Made by a program: the position numbers and the translations under genes. This document shows, piece by piece, positions 7,945-17,577 of a DNA stretch of 64,000 nucleotides (the first letter of the stretch is position 1; each line of letters starts with the position of its first letter). The notes below the pieces were generated by a model. The model worked only from the letters and a program-made list of their open reading frames with translations, was not told the origin of the DNA and did not search any database. Source of the DNA: Wolinella sp963540505 (GTDB lineage Bacteria > Campylobacterota > Campylobacteria > Campylobacterales > Helicobacteraceae); NCBI GenBank assembly GCA_963540505.1, contig CAUTMV010000008.1, positions 1 through 64,000 on the forward strand. Reading direction: 5' to 3'.

Positions 7945-10020
7945 ATGTTTAAATCAATGAGCATCGGCACGAGACTTATTTTAATGAATCTGCTAATTGT
8001 CTCTTTCGCACTGATTTCGCTTGTTTCAATCACGGCGGTTCGGACATTTTCCTACTCTAAGGAGAGCAGCGATCTCTATCTAAAGAGTCTCGCGCGCAGC
8101 GAAGCGTCTGATGTGGAGAGTTTCCTTAGCGGTGCGCTGGGGACGGCTAAAACTTTGGCACAAAGCGTCCAAGGGGCTAGGGCAAAAGATAATAATGCGC
8201 TATCACCTCAAGAGCTTGCAAATATGATTGCGGGAATTGCCAAGGATAATCCCGATTATGTTGGCGTATGGCTATTTGCCGATAGTGAACTCTATCCAAA
8301 CGAGCCAAGCCCCGCCAATCAATTCCCGTGGAACAACAACAGACGATTCGCCGTCTATGCCTCACTTGAGAGCGATGGAAGCGTAGATTTGGACGTCGAA
8401 GATGACTTCTACAATAAACCCTATTTCACTGAACCTAGAGATAGCAAATTACCAACCCTTACTGAGCCCTACCCCTATATGCTCGGTGGCAAAGAGATCA
8501 TGCTCACGACCCTCAGTGTGCCTATCATACATAAGGGTAAAGTCATCGCCGTGGCGGGTGTGGATATTTCACTTGAACATTTCCAGACCACCATGGACGC
8601 GCTTAAAATCTACAAAACAGGGCGCGGAATCATCATCTCTCACGATGGCACGCTCATCACACACCCACAGGAATCGCTACGCGGCAAAAAGATGACCGAA
8701 GTCAATAGCTCGGAGGGAATCCTCGAACTCCTAACCTCCATGCAGCAGCGAAAGAGCGATATCGTCTCTATTGTTACAGCGGGCACACAAGAAGTTACGC
8801 GCACGGCAGTCTTCCCAATCCGTCTAAAAGATGTAAAAAATTCATGGGGATTCCTCGTGGTCGTGCCCGAAGATGAAGTCTACGCCGAGGCGAAATCTCT
8901 GCGCAATTTTGGAATCGTGCTTGGCGTAGGCTTTATCCTGCTAGTCTCCATTGCGATGTTCTTCTTCGCGCGCTCACTCACAAAGAGAATCGGCAACATC
9001 AAATGCTATTTGGAGCGATTCTTTGCCTACATCAATAAAGAGGGCGAGCGACTTTTGCCCATTGCAATCACACAAAACGATGAAATCGGCGCAATGGGTC
9101 GCATGATCAACGAAAATATCGCCCGCACGGAAAACGCTCTGAAGAAAGATTCTGAAGCTGTAGCGGAGTCGCTAAAAGTCGTTGAAAACGTCAAAGCGGG
9201 ACATCTTGACCAAAAAATCAACTCCATTCCCGCTAGTCCTGAATTGCAACAGCTCCGAAGCGTGCTCAATGAAATGCTCGCAAGCCTTCAAGAGCGTGTT
9301 GCCAGTGATCTTAACGTCCTTTCAGACGTGCTTCGCTCCTATGCGAATATGGACTTCCGACCTCATCTTGACAATCCTAGTGGCGAGGTGGAGCGCATTG
9401 TCTCTTCGCTTGGAGATGAGATTAAAAACATGCTAAAAACGAGCCAAGCACAGGCGGATTCACTTAATAGCAGCTCCACACGCCTTAAGGAATCAATGAA
9501 AACCCTTTCTCAAGGAGCGAATGCGCAAGCCGCCTCTTTGGAGCAATCCGCTGCAGCCATTGAGCAGATGAGCAGCTCCATGCAGATGGTGAGCGAGCGC
9601 ACAGGCGATGTGATTCGTCAAAGCGAAGAGATTAAGAGCGTGATTGGAATTATTCGTGATATTGCGGATCAGACGAACCTGCTTGCACTTAACGCTGCGA
9701 TTGAAGCAGCAAGAGCAGGGGAGCATGGTCGAGGATTCGCCGTTGTGGCTGATGAAGTGCGAAAATTAGCCGAGAGGACACAAAAGAGCCTCGGCGAGAT
9801 TGAGGCAAATACCAATGTGCTCGTGCAAAGTATCAACGAAATGGGTGAGTCCATTAAAGAGCAAGCGCAGGGAATCGGACAGATTAATGAGGCGATTTCT
9901 CAGCTTGATACGGTTACGCAGCAAAATGCCGGTGTGGCGGATCAGACGGATGGTATTGCCGGTGAAGTTAGTGCTATGGCGCAAGATATTACACAAGAGG
10001 TCGCCAAAAAGCACTTCTAA
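7945..10020 (+). CDS. Methyl-accepting chemotaxis protein with dCache sensor
   Basis: Transmembrane chemoreceptor controlling CheA through CheW. The 691 residues run: transmembrane helix 1 at about 10-32; a periplasmic double-Cache-like sensor (about 40-300), with the WLFADSELYPNE and GVDISLEHF regions typical of dCache_1; helix 2 at about 320-342; HAMP at about 343-400; and the cytoplasmic helical signalling domain. The conserved hairpin tip (DQTNLLALNAAIEAARAGE) is at about 573-591. The Campylobacterota-type end KKHF is intact. GGAGG lies upstream of the ATG. Ligand cannot be read from sequence; dCache receptors often bind amino acids or organic acids. Confidence 0.95.
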   Translation: MFKSMSIGTRLILMNLLIVSFALISLVSITAVRTFSYSKESSDLYLKSLARSEASDVESFLSGALGTAKTLAQSVQGARAKDNNALSPQELANMIAGIAKDNPDYVGVWLFADSELYPNEPSPANQFPWNNNRRFAVYASLESDGSVDLDVEDDFYNKPYFTEPRDSKLPTLTEPYPYMLGGKEIMLTTLSVPIIHKGKVIAVAGVDISLEHFQTTMDALKIYKTGRGIIISHDGTLITHPQESLRGKKMTEVNSSEGILELLTSMQQRKSDIVSIVTAGTQEVTRTAVFPIRLKDVKNSWGFLVVVPEDEVYAEAKSLRNFGIVLGVGFILLVSIAMFFFARSLTKRIGNIKCYLERFFAYINKEGERLLPIAITQNDEIGAMGRMINENIARTENALKKDSEAVAESLKVVENVKAGHLDQKINSIPASPELQQLRSVLNEMLASLQERVASDLNVLSDVLRSYANMDFRPHLDNPSGEVERIVSSLGDEIKNMLKTSQAQADSLNSSSTRLKESMKTLSQGANAQAASLEQSAAAIEQMSSSMQMVSERTGDVIRQSEEIKSVIGIIRDIADQTNLLALNAAIEAARAGEHGRGFAVVADEVRKLAERTQKSLGEIEANTNVLVQSINEMGESIKEQAQGIGQINEAISQLDTVTQQNAGVADQTDGIAGEVSAMAQDITQEVAKKHF

Positions 10021-10247
10021 AAGGTATAGCGGTGCGCGGCGTGATTTTGCTCACTTCACGCACTCTGCCTTTGCACTCGAGAGGTTAGGGCTTTAACACA
10101 ATTTACAGCGTGTGTATGGGCATATCGTCGCAATACCATAAGAAGTGCCTCTTTATCGCTCTTGTAAGCGGGCTGCCCGTGAAATAAGCCCGATTCCCTC
10201 AAATTCCTTACCGCCAAACTTCAAGCAATCAGCGGAATGTGGCATTC

Positions 10248-10580
10248 CTAAGGCTCATTACCCTGCGTATAAAGTCCGTTTTGAAGTTCCAAAGCACGCT
10301 TCAAAAGCTCTTGCTGCTCGCTTTGCACGGGCTGCTTCAGAGGAGGTGTGTTACTAGGATTAGTTTTTATTAGAGGATCACTACTTGGATTCTTGACGCC
10401 TTGAGGCATTTTAATAAACACATCTTCATAATTCGCCCCGCCCTTATGGAATCGCACATAAACTTCTCCGCTCTTTTGATTGTAGATGTAGGTATCCCGT
10501 CCATCGCTAAACATGACCCACGGATTCCCATAAAGTGCCGCCATGCAAAGGGGTAGTGCAAATAAAAACCGACCTAGCAC
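10248..10580 (-). CDS. Exported hypothetical protein
   Basis: A 110-residue product from a GTG at 10580 overlapping the hisG stop by 7 bases. An N-terminal signal peptide (to about residue 18) precedes a short beta-rich region (residues 20-60) and a Pro/Ser-rich tail ending in a helical Gln/Glu segment. Probably periplasmic. It is the last gene of the long minus-strand run. No family recognised. Confidence 0.6.
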   Translation of the reverse strand: MLGRFLFALPLCMAALYGNPWVMFSDGRDTYIYNQKSGEVYVRFHKGGANYEDVFIKMPQGVKNPSSDPLIKTNPSNTPPLKQPVQSEQQELLKRALELQNGLYTQGNEP

Positions 10581-11200
10581 GGGAATCCTCGCCTCTTTTG
10601 CTCGGCGAATCTCGCCTGCAACTCCAAAATCTGCTCCTTTTTCTCATAAAAACTGTTACGATTCGCCACCATATAGGCACTTGATTCCATGATAACCTGA
10701 TCGACCTTGAGATGATTTTGCTTCATCGTAATCCCCGTCTCGACGATATCTACAATCGCGTCTGCAAGCCCCACAATAGGGGCTAATTCAATCGACCCGT
10801 AAAGCTTAATAATCTCTACCGCCAACGCCTCTTTAGCAAAATGCTTTTTAGCGATATTGGTCATTTTGGTAGCGATTTTCATCTGAGACTTGCTGTAATC
10901 AAGCGTGCTCCCCTCGCACGAGCCGACCACCACCTTGCAGCGACCAATGCCCAGATCCAGCAGGCGAATAAGATCACTCTCCTGCTCTTCAAGCACATCA
11001 AGCCCCACCACGCCCATATCCGCAGCCTGATGGAGCACATAGGTCGGGACATCTTGATTACGCACCAAGAGGAAACGAAAATCTGCATATTCAAGCACGA
11101 GCTTGCGATCTTCAAAAAGCAACTCACACCCAAAAATCGCCTCAAAAATCTTGAGTGTCTCCAGAGCGATCCGCCCCTTGGGCAAAGCTATGGTGATCAT
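10574..11200 (-). CDS. hisG: ATP phosphoribosyltransferase, short form
   Basis: First step of histidine synthesis: ATP plus PRPP to phosphoribosyl-ATP. The N-terminus (ITIALPKGRI) and the PRPP-loop region around ETGITMKQNHL are typical. At 208 residues it is the short HisG form, which lacks the C-terminal regulatory ACT-like domain and by family precedent needs HisZ; HisZ is not in the window. It overlaps coaX by 4 bases. H. pylori lacks this pathway, so its presence with hisD at 42 kb points to a different species. Confidence 0.93.
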   Translation of the reverse strand: MITIALPKGRIALETLKIFEAIFGCELLFEDRKLVLEYADFRFLLVRNQDVPTYVLHQAADMGVVGLDVLEEQESDLIRLLDLGIGRCKVVVGSCEGSTLDYSKSQMKIATKMTNIAKKHFAKEALAVEIIKLYGSIELAPIVGLADAIVDIVETGITMKQNHLKVDQVIMESSAYMVANRNSFYEKKEQILELQARFAEQKRRGFPC

Positions 11201-11838
11201 CGTGATCGTCTCCTCTCTTTGAGCTCCTCAAGCGTCTTAATCATCCCTTTAAAGACAATTGAATTGTCATAAATAGAATTTTCAAAAAATCGCGCAAGAT
11301 ACTTCCCGTCCCCTCCGGTAAAGAAAAGTCGCTTGTTTTTGCAGCTATCCTGAATGGTAAGCACCAGAGATTTCACCACACCAAAACTCATTGCATCACG
11401 CGTATTTTGCGGCAATGCGCCCAGATCCACCGAGAGATTCAGCTCATGTTTGAGTGCAGGAGAGATTGCGCGAAATGTCGCGACATAAGAAGCAATCCCC
11501 GGCATGATATAGCCGCCCAGGTGGATATTATTTTGGACAATATCCACAGTAATCGCGCTCCCTGCATCGACGATAATCCCATCTTCGATTCCCTTACATG
11601 CCGCAATACGGTCGATCCCAAGCCCCATATAGGCACTATCAAACGTCATATAGGGAGCGAGATCGTGCGCATGCGGGGCAACCTCAAGAAGGCGTTTCGT
11701 CGAAGCGCGATTGACGCTGATGTAGTAAATTTCATTCCCTTTTAGGCGACTATCACTGAGGTGAGCGACGCTCTCCTTCCACATCAACCCCCGCTGGTAA
11801 AAATGCAGATAGCTATTCCCGATGTCGCATAAAATCAA
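11197..11838 (-). CDS. coaX: Type III pantothenate kinase
   Basis: Phosphorylates pantothenate in the first step of coenzyme A synthesis. The 213-residue protein shows the ASKHA phosphate motif DIGNS at 5-9, GIDR at 74-77 and DAGSAITVD at 91-99. Shorter than typical CoaX (about 255) but in the range of Helicobacter forms. The order coaX, then two envelope genes, dut, greA and lpxB matches my memory of H. pylori HP0862-HP0867. Confidence 0.92.
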   Translation of the reverse strand: MILCDIGNSYLHFYQRGLMWKESVAHLSDSRLKGNEIYYISVNRASTKRLLEVAPHAHDLAPYMTFDSAYMGLGIDRIAACKGIEDGIIVDAGSAITVDIVQNNIHLGGYIMPGIASYVATFRAISPALKHELNLSVDLGALPQNTRDAMSFGVVKSLVLTIQDSCKNKRLFFTGGDGKYLARFFENSIYDNSIVFKGMIKTLEELKERRRSR

Positions 11839-11847
11839 GTCATATTC

Positions 11848-12858
11848 CTATTCTGTGGGCTCAAAATAGCGATTGTCAATATAAAATCTCTCTCCACCTG
11901 AAAACACGGGTGTGTCAATATCGCTGGGCAATTTATAGACACTCGAACCGAGCAAATCCACATCAAGAACGACTAGATATCCGCGCTTCTCTAGCGCATA
12001 AATCTGCTTCCCGTGAAGCACACCGCTAAAATGCGCGAAAGGAAACTTCAGACTCCGCAAGACATTTAGGTTTTCATCAGTAAGAATCACCTGCCCTTCT
12101 GTGGTCAAAATATAGATCCGCTCGCGCAAAAAAAGCACATCACGGATATTCGCCTCATAGACATTGATCGCTTCGGGGCTGACTGAAATAATGCGCTTGG
12201 ACGTCGCCGCGACCAAACGATTACTCAAAACATCAAGAAAAATGACGTTATTGAAGTAAGAATCGCCCAAATCGCTATGCACAATGATATTGCGGACGAT
12301 TTTGCGATTCTCTCTATCCACGATGACGAGCTTCCCATCAAGCGTAGGGAACAAAATAAGATCATTTAAAAAAAGGGGCGAAGCTATAAGGGTATTGAGA
12401 GCAACAGCGTGATCTCCTTGCTCTAAAAACAGCTCTTTTTGCGTAGAAATCTGATACAAAACAAGGCTATTGTCCGCTAAAACAAGCGCGAGCAAATCGC
12501 CCTCAATGCGAGCACTTAAGGGCTTTGCCGCAAATTTTAGCTCTAGTGCCCCTGCATTACCATTCTTTGGGAAAAGCCCCAATGTGCCAAGCTCATTAAC
12601 GGCGAGATAATACCGCTCGCTATCATTAAGAAAAGAGAAGCCCTTAGGAAGCGTGAAATTCTGAATTCCATCACGGGTAATAAAGCGACCGTCTTTAAGC
12701 ATCGCTCCCTCCCTTTGAGTGGAGAGAATCGAGCTTCCGATCTTCCCGCTGAAATGCACTTTGCCCCTGAGTTCTTCGGGCTCAAAGTGGCGTTTTGAGC
12801 CACAACCGCTTAATAAAAGCGCAAGTAGAAAAACCCCCGGATAAAAGGCTTTGCTCAT
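11848..12858 (-). CDS. Lipoprotein with beta-propeller-like repeats (BamB-like position)
   Basis: 336 residues with a lipoprotein signal ending in LLLSGC (Cys at about 19). The remainder has repeated short beta-strand units (for example LVIVDRENRKIV and LVVLDVDLLG) as in PQQ/WD-like propellers. The start overlaps the preceding TPR protein gene by 4 bases. In E. coli a YfgM-type TPR protein gene lies beside bamB; the same pairing here suggests a BamB-like accessory role in outer-membrane protein assembly. This is inference from architecture and order only. Confidence 0.6.
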   Translation of the reverse strand: MSKAFYPGVFLLALLLSGCGSKRHFEPEELRGKVHFSGKIGSSILSTQREGAMLKDGRFITRDGIQNFTLPKGFSFLNDSERYYLAVNELGTLGLFPKNGNAGALELKFAAKPLSARIEGDLLALVLADNSLVLYQISTQKELFLEQGDHAVALNTLIASPLFLNDLILFPTLDGKLVIVDRENRKIVRNIIVHSDLGDSYFNNVIFLDVLSNRLVAATSKRIISVSPEAINVYEANIRDVLFLRERIYILTTEGQVILTDENLNVLRSLKFPFAHFSGVLHGKQIYALEKRGYLVVLDVDLLGSSVYKLPSDIDTPVFSGGERFYIDNRYFEPTE

Positions 12859-13463
12859 TTCGCGGAATCCTGAAGTCCGAAGTGTCCCAAAAATCCCGCA
12901 ATGGTCTTTATTGAAGAGGTATCGGGAATGATCGCGAGCACCTCTTTCGCCTCAGCGATTCGCCCCTCATTCATCAGCAGATAAGCCCGTGAAATACGAG
13001 CCAAATCGCCAAAAAGCGGTCTGTCTTTCTGTGTATATTGCGCGAGTTCCTCGGGATTTTTATGCAAAGAAGCCAGCTGATATTGCGCCAGCGAAGCAAT
13101 AATTTCATTTTGTGAATCCAAAAGCGTAGCAAGTGCCGCCTCATCGCCCTTTTGGCTCGCCTCTTGAAAAATAAAGAGCTCATAAAGTCCCGATCCACTT
13201 TGCTTCAACTTCTCCAAAAGTTCCGCATTATCGGGATTTTGAAGTAGCTGCTCGTAGATTGCATACGCCTTTTGCGCACGCGATTCCCGATAATAATCAT
13301 AGCCCGCCGCGCCGATCCAAAATACAAGAATCGCCGACAAAAGCGCAAAAACCGCCCTTTTGTATTTGCGAAACCACCCCTCAAGGCGGATCATCCCCTC
13401 CAGCATTCTCTCCTCTTGCCCGATCTCCTCTTTAATATAGGAGATATTCTCTTTCATACTCAT
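12855..13463 (-). CDS. YfgM-like membrane-anchored TPR protein
   Basis: 202 residues: a cytoplasmic N-terminus (1-37), one transmembrane helix (about 38-56), then a periplasmic helical domain with short TPR-like repeats (60-195). This is the topology of YfgM/ancillary SecYEG translocon subunits. It overlaps the BamB-like lipoprotein by 4 bases, supporting a joint envelope role. Either Met 1 or Met 3 could be the start. Confidence 0.65.
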   Translation of the reverse strand: MSMKENISYIKEEIGQEERMLEGMIRLEGWFRKYKRAVFALLSAILVFWIGAAGYDYYRESRAQKAYAIYEQLLQNPDNAELLEKLKQSGSGLYELFIFQEASQKGDEAALATLLDSQNEIIASLAQYQLASLHKNPEELAQYTQKDRPLFGDLARISRAYLLMNEGRIAEAKEVLAIIPDTSSIKTIAGFLGHFGLQDSAK

Positions 13464-13482
13464 GCTTTTCCTTTTCTCTTAA

Positions 13483-13950
13483 TTATGCTCTGCCCGTGCT
13501 GCCAAAACCGCCGACGCCACGCTCTGTATCGCTTAGATTCTCCACCTCAAGGAATCGTGCCCTTGTAACTTCGCTTAGGATTCCCTGCGCGATGCGATCC
13601 CCGATGGCAATCTCAAAAGGTTCGCTCCCGAGGTTAATCAAAATTATCTTAAGCTCGCCGCGATAGTCGCTATCTACCGTCCCCGGGGTATTTAGCACCG
13701 TAATTCCGTGCTTGAGTGCCAATCCGCTTCGAGGACGCACCTGAAGCTCGTATCCTTCGCTAAGAGCGATGGCGATTCCCGTCGGGACGAGCGCACGCTC
13801 TTGCGGAGGAATGATAAGTGCCTCCACAGAGCACAGATCAAAGCCCGCCGCACCACTACTTTGATATTGCGGAATGATTGCCTCTTTGTGCAACCGCTTA
13901 ATCTCAATTTTCGCCTCTTTGATGAGCTCTGTTTTGACTTGGCTACTCAA
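13483..13950 (-). CDS. dut: Deoxyuridine 5'-triphosphate nucleotidohydrolase
   Basis: Hydrolyses dUTP to dUMP, keeping uracil out of DNA. The best start is a TTG at 13950 with AAGGAG six bases upstream, giving 155 residues, the usual length; a longer frame from 14058 would lie inside greA. All five trimeric dUTPase motifs are visible: GAAGFDL, PRSGLALK, NTPGTVDSDYRGE, DRIAQG and the C-terminal RGVGGFGSTGR. It overlaps the greA stop by 8 bases. Confidence 0.95.
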   Translation of the reverse strand: MSSQVKTELIKEAKIEIKRLHKEAIIPQYQSSGAAGFDLCSVEALIIPPQERALVPTGIAIALSEGYELQVRPRSGLALKHGITVLNTPGTVDSDYRGELKIILINLGSEPFEIAIGDRIAQGILSEVTRARFLEVENLSDTERGVGGFGSTGRA

Positions 13951-14431
13951 ACCTAATCTCCTTGTAATAGACCTCAAGCACCTCATAATCCACCTCGCCG
14001 CTAGGCATAAGCACATGCACTTCATCGCCCGCCTCCTTGCCCAGGAGCTGGCGCACAAGCGGAGATTGAAAAGAGATGAGCCCGCGATCGGGATTGCTCT
14101 CGCTCGCCCCTACGACCGTGTATTCAAAGGTTCGCTCGCTATCTATATCCATGACCTTAAATGTCGAGCCAAAGCCGATTTTATCATGCTTCAAGCTCGC
14201 AGGGTCGACCACCTGCGTGCGCGCGAGCATTTCGCTAAGCTCGCCGATACGCGCCTCGATAAAAAGCTGCCGCTCCTTTGCGGCGTGATATTCGGCATTC
14301 TCCTTGAGGTCTCCATGAGCGCGCGCGATGTCAATCTCTTTGACAATCTGCGGTCGCTCCACCTCTTTTAGCTCCTTAAGCTCACGGCAGATTCTCTCAT
14401 ATCCATACGCCGTCATCGGCTCTTTTTGCAT
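13943..14431 (-). CDS. greA: Transcription elongation factor GreA
   Basis: Stimulates RNA polymerase to cleave backtracked transcripts. 162 residues with an N-terminal coiled coil carrying the acidic tip (residues about 35-50, DLKENAEYH) and the C-terminal FKBP-like domain (SPLVRQLLGKEAGDEV). It sits between lpxB and dut with an 8-base overlap into dut. Confidence 0.96.
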   Translation of the reverse strand: MQKEPMTAYGYERICRELKELKEVERPQIVKEIDIARAHGDLKENAEYHAAKERQLFIEARIGELSEMLARTQVVDPASLKHDKIGFGSTFKVMDIDSERTFEYTVVGASESNPDRGLISFQSPLVRQLLGKEAGDEVHVLMPSGEVDYEVLEVYYKEIRFE

Positions 14432-14480
14432 TTCTACTCCTTAGGCAAAAACGCTATGTTACTTCATGCGCGATTAAAAA

Positions 14481-15515
14481 TCACTTCAAAATCTCTTTAG
14501 CGACCCTGCGCGAGCTTCCATCTTTAAGATAATTCCGTAAAGCAAGCGAACGCTCCAAGAATCGCCCCCTGTCGCACTCTTTATACGCTCTAAGCAGATT
14601 TTCCGCACTTAGCTCATTTTGCAGTAGTTCCTCATGCAGAGGCGATTCCCCGCGGCGGGTCTCAAAAATATTCGCAAGCCCGACATATCGGACATTCACT
14701 AAATATTTGGCAATCAGATAATCCAGTGCGCGAGTTTTATACGCAAGCACCAAAGGGACGCCCATAAGAGCGGCTTCCAAAGTCGCCGTGCCGCTGCAAA
14801 TAAAAGCAAAACTCGCCTCTTGCAAGCTCGAATGCGCCTGAAAGGAGAGCTCAAAATCGCTCACATCGCCGTAGATTCCCCCAAGATCCTGCCCCTTATA
14901 AAACGGAGGAATGATGAGGATTTTGCGCCCTTTAATCTCGCGCGCAACCTCTCTAAAAATAGGGAAAATACGCCCAATCTCGCCCAAACGGCTCCCCGGC
15001 ATAAACGCGACCGCCTCTGTGTCGGGAAGTGCAGTGCGAGCAGGAGGCAGCACATCGAGCAAGGGGTGCCCGACGTAATGGGCTTTGTGCTTGTAGCACT
15101 CAATCTCAAAGGGGAGGATTCCCGCGAGGAAGTCGCACGATTCCTCGATAATCTTCGCACGCCAAGGCTTCCACGCCCACACTTGAGGCAAAATGTAATA
15201 GATAATCTCCTTTTTTGGATAGCGTTTTTTAATCGCTTGAGCAAGCGGAATATTAAAAGATGAGGAATCCATAAGCAGCACCTTATCCGCCTCGCTGGCA
15301 AGCCTAATCATCTCACGTCGCGCATTCCAAAAAAAGCCCACATTGCGCACCACATCGCTAAAACCCATGACGGAAAATTCACTGGGCTTATAGAGCGGCT
15401 TCCCGAACTGCGGATCAAACACGCCAAGAAGCTCAGCTCTCCCCTCCAAAAAGGGCACGAGCGATTTTAAATGCGCATTTGAAGAGGGCTCAAGCGCGCT
15501 AACAAGCAGTTTCAT
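14481..15515 (-). CDS. lpxB: Lipid-A-disaccharide synthase
   Basis: Condenses UDP-2,3-diacylglucosamine with lipid X in lipid A synthesis at the inner membrane. 344 residues (family usually 360-390) with typical stretches QVWAWKPWRAK near 130 and FMPGSRLGEIGR near 171-182, and the nucleotide-binding CSGTATLEAALMGVP near 241-255. The start overlaps the stop of the upstream coiled-coil gene by one base. Confidence 0.95.
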   Translation of the reverse strand: MKLLVSALEPSSNAHLKSLVPFLEGRAELLGVFDPQFGKPLYKPSEFSVMGFSDVVRNVGFFWNARREMIRLASEADKVLLMDSSSFNIPLAQAIKKRYPKKEIIYYILPQVWAWKPWRAKIIEESCDFLAGILPFEIECYKHKAHYVGHPLLDVLPPARTALPDTEAVAFMPGSRLGEIGRIFPIFREVAREIKGRKILIIPPFYKGQDLGGIYGDVSDFELSFQAHSSLQEASFAFICSGTATLEAALMGVPLVLAYKTRALDYLIAKYLVNVRYVGLANIFETRRGESPLHEELLQNELSAENLLRAYKECDRGRFLERSLALRNYLKDGSSRRVAKEILK

Positions 15516-16162
15516 TAGGACTCTTTGGAATCGGCACGAAGAGAGGAGAAATCAGAGGGGGAATTAGAAGAATCAAGAGAAGGAAGAGCGGCGGAGTGAG
15601 AATCCAAAGCACCTACTTGAGGATTTTCGCCCTGCGATTGCTCGACGAGCAAATCGCGTAACTCGACCTTGAGTTTAAAATTCTCCAGCTCCAAATCAAG
15701 CACCTTCTCGCGCAGCCCCTTATTACCTTTGAGTTCATCAAGCTCATGCAGCAACGCCGCGACATAGCCTTCCGAAAAATAGGCTCTAGCAGGCTTGGCT
15801 CTGATGATTCCGCCGCTCTTGCTAATTACCTCCACACTCTTTAATCCCATCTGTGAAGGCTCGGGAAGACAGCCCTCATTGATACTCTGCTCGCGCTCGC
15901 TAAGCTGCGTATCATAGAGCTTTAGCTGCTCTTCGCGCTCTTTGAGCAGGCGATCTTTGCGTGCCATCTCCTCTTCGCTCTCCAGCGCCCTTCTCTCAAG
16001 CTCCTCAAGCTCGCGCTTAAGCTCTACGCTGCGCTCCTCGAGCTCCATCTTCTCCTCGCTCCATTTTGCGCGCTCTTTTTCAAAAAACTCTACAACCCTC
16101 CAGCTCTCCTTAATCTCCGCCTCTTGGTGCAAGAATTGCTCAAAAATCTCCCTATCCCTCAT
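15515..16162 (-). CDS. Coiled-coil protein of unknown function (HP0868-like position)
   Basis: The ATG at 16162, overlapping the hypA stop, gives 215 residues. Residues about 1-95 are a continuous Glu/Lys/Arg/Leu coiled coil, and another helix lies around 140-185. The tail is Ser/Gly-rich and probably disordered. No catalytic motif. The place between hypA and lpxB corresponds, as I recall, to HP0868 in H. pylori. Confidence 0.65.
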   Translation of the reverse strand: MRDREIFEQFLHQEAEIKESWRVVEFFEKERAKWSEEKMELEERSVELKRELEELERRALESEEEMARKDRLLKEREEQLKLYDTQLSEREQSINEGCLPEPSQMGLKSVEVISKSGGIIRAKPARAYFSEGYVAALLHELDELKGNKGLREKVLDLELENFKLKVELRDLLVEQSQGENPQVGALDSHSAALPSLDSSNSPSDFSSLRADSKES

Positions 16163-16511
16163 CGCCAACTTCCATCTCCAAGCTCTGTAAATACATCTCT
16201 TTTCCCTCAATCATGCTAAGCCTCTGCTCCTTGCATTTGGGGCATTCTCCCTGCGCTATATCCTTCAGAGATGCCTCATATCCACAAGAATCGCACCGCA
16301 CTTTCACGGGCTTTTTGATGATTTTAAGCTCGCTGCTCGCACACAAGGAATCGAGCTTGAAAACATCAAACGCACTGCAAAAAAGCTGCTCCTCAACCCC
16401 GCTACGCTCGCCCAGTGCCACCACGACACGCTTGATACTTTGGGCATGGTGCGCCCTCGCCTGCTCTTCACAAAGCTCGATAAGTGCGGCTACAACGGAA
16501 TATTCGTGCAT
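16152..16511 (-). CDS. hypA: Hydrogenase/urease nickel incorporation protein HypA
   Basis: Nickel chaperone for [NiFe]-hydrogenase (and urease in Helicobacter). 119 residues beginning MHEYSVV, where the N-terminal Met-His binds nickel. The structural zinc site has C73/C76 and C90/C93. It lies 8 bases after hypE and overlaps the coiled-coil gene by 11 bases. It works with HypB (21.3 kb) in nickel delivery. Confidence 0.95.
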   Translation of the reverse strand: MHEYSVVAALIELCEEQARAHHAQSIKRVVVALGERSGVEEQLFCSAFDVFKLDSLCASSELKIIKKPVKVRCDSCGYEASLKDIAQGECPKCKEQRLSMIEGKEMYLQSLEMEVGDEG

Positions 16512-16519
16512 GCAGATTC

Positions 16520-17533
16520 CTAGCAGATCCTAGGGAGCAGCTCGCCACTGGGATATTCAAGGAATCGCCGACTTTTCCACGCACTCTCAAGCACCACTCG
16601 CCCCTTGTATTCGCCAATTACCTCGCCAATGAGGCTCGATTCTCGTGTGAGCTCAAAGGAGTGCAATATTTCAAGGGCTTTTGATGCATTCTCTTTAGGG
16701 AGCGCGATCACGCACATGCCCTCATTTGCGAGATTATAGGGCTCAAAGCCCAAGATTTCGCAGATTCCCCGCACTTCATCTCGCACGGGAATCGCCTCTT
16801 CTTTAAGGAGGATTCCCAGCTTTTGGTGTTCCGCCCATTCGTTAAGCACCGCTGCAAGCCCGCCCCGCGTGGCATCGCGCATTGTCTTTATCTTTAAATC
16901 CGCCTCCAAAAGCGGCTCTACAACCTCCCAAAGCTGCGCGCAATCGCTCTCCAGCGCGCTTTTTAGCTGCATCTCTTCGCGACTTGCATAGATGACCGCG
17001 CCATGCGTCCCCACAGCACCGCTGGCAATGATTGCATCTCCTTCGCACAATTTTGAGAGCGAAAGGGGATTTTCCGTGCTTCCAAAGGCGGTTGTCGTAA
17101 TAAAAAGCCCATCAACTCCACCGCGCGGGATTACCTTTGTATCGCCTGAGAGCATCTTGATTCCGCCCTTTTTAAGCTCTTCACCCATGGAGGCGAGAAT
17201 CGTGCGGAGCTTGGCAATCTCAAACCCTTCTTCAATCATGAATGAGCAGGTGATATACTTGGGCTTCGCTCCCATCATCGCGACGTCATTTGCGCTGCCG
17301 CAAATTGCAAGCTTGCCGATATTCCCGCCCGGGAAAAAGAGTGGAGAGACGCTGAAGCCATCGGTGCTTGTTACGATTTTCCCGGAAGGGAGATCGATCA
17401 CACCTCCATCTTCGCCAGCTTCAAGAATCTCATTCCCCAGATAGGGTGCGAAAACTTCCCGAATTAGCCGAGCAGTCTCGATTCCCCCGCTCCCGTGCGC
17501 TAACAGAACCTTCTCCAAAAGCCAACCTCCCAA
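16520..17533 (-). CDS. hypE: Hydrogenase maturation protein HypE
   Basis: Dehydrates the carbamoyl group placed on its C-terminal Cys by HypF to make the cyanide ligand of the [NiFe] site. 337 residues of the AIRS/PurM-like ATPase fold. The N-terminus LAHGSGG, the ATP-site aspartates and the invariant C-terminal PRIC are all present. Met 1 could be replaced by a slightly later start, but the family reading frame is clear. Confidence 0.96.
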   Translation of the reverse strand: MGGWLLEKVLLAHGSGGIETARLIREVFAPYLGNEILEAGEDGGVIDLPSGKIVTSTDGFSVSPLFFPGGNIGKLAICGSANDVAMMGAKPKYITCSFMIEEGFEIAKLRTILASMGEELKKGGIKMLSGDTKVIPRGGVDGLFITTTAFGSTENPLSLSKLCEGDAIIASGAVGTHGAVIYASREEMQLKSALESDCAQLWEVVEPLLEADLKIKTMRDATRGGLAAVLNEWAEHQKLGILLKEEAIPVRDEVRGICEILGFEPYNLANEGMCVIALPKENASKALEILHSFELTRESSLIGEVIGEYKGRVVLESAWKSRRFLEYPSGELLPRIC

Positions 17534-17577
17534 TCTCCCAAGAGCGCGCTAAATTCACAAAACAAGCGCGCCTAAGC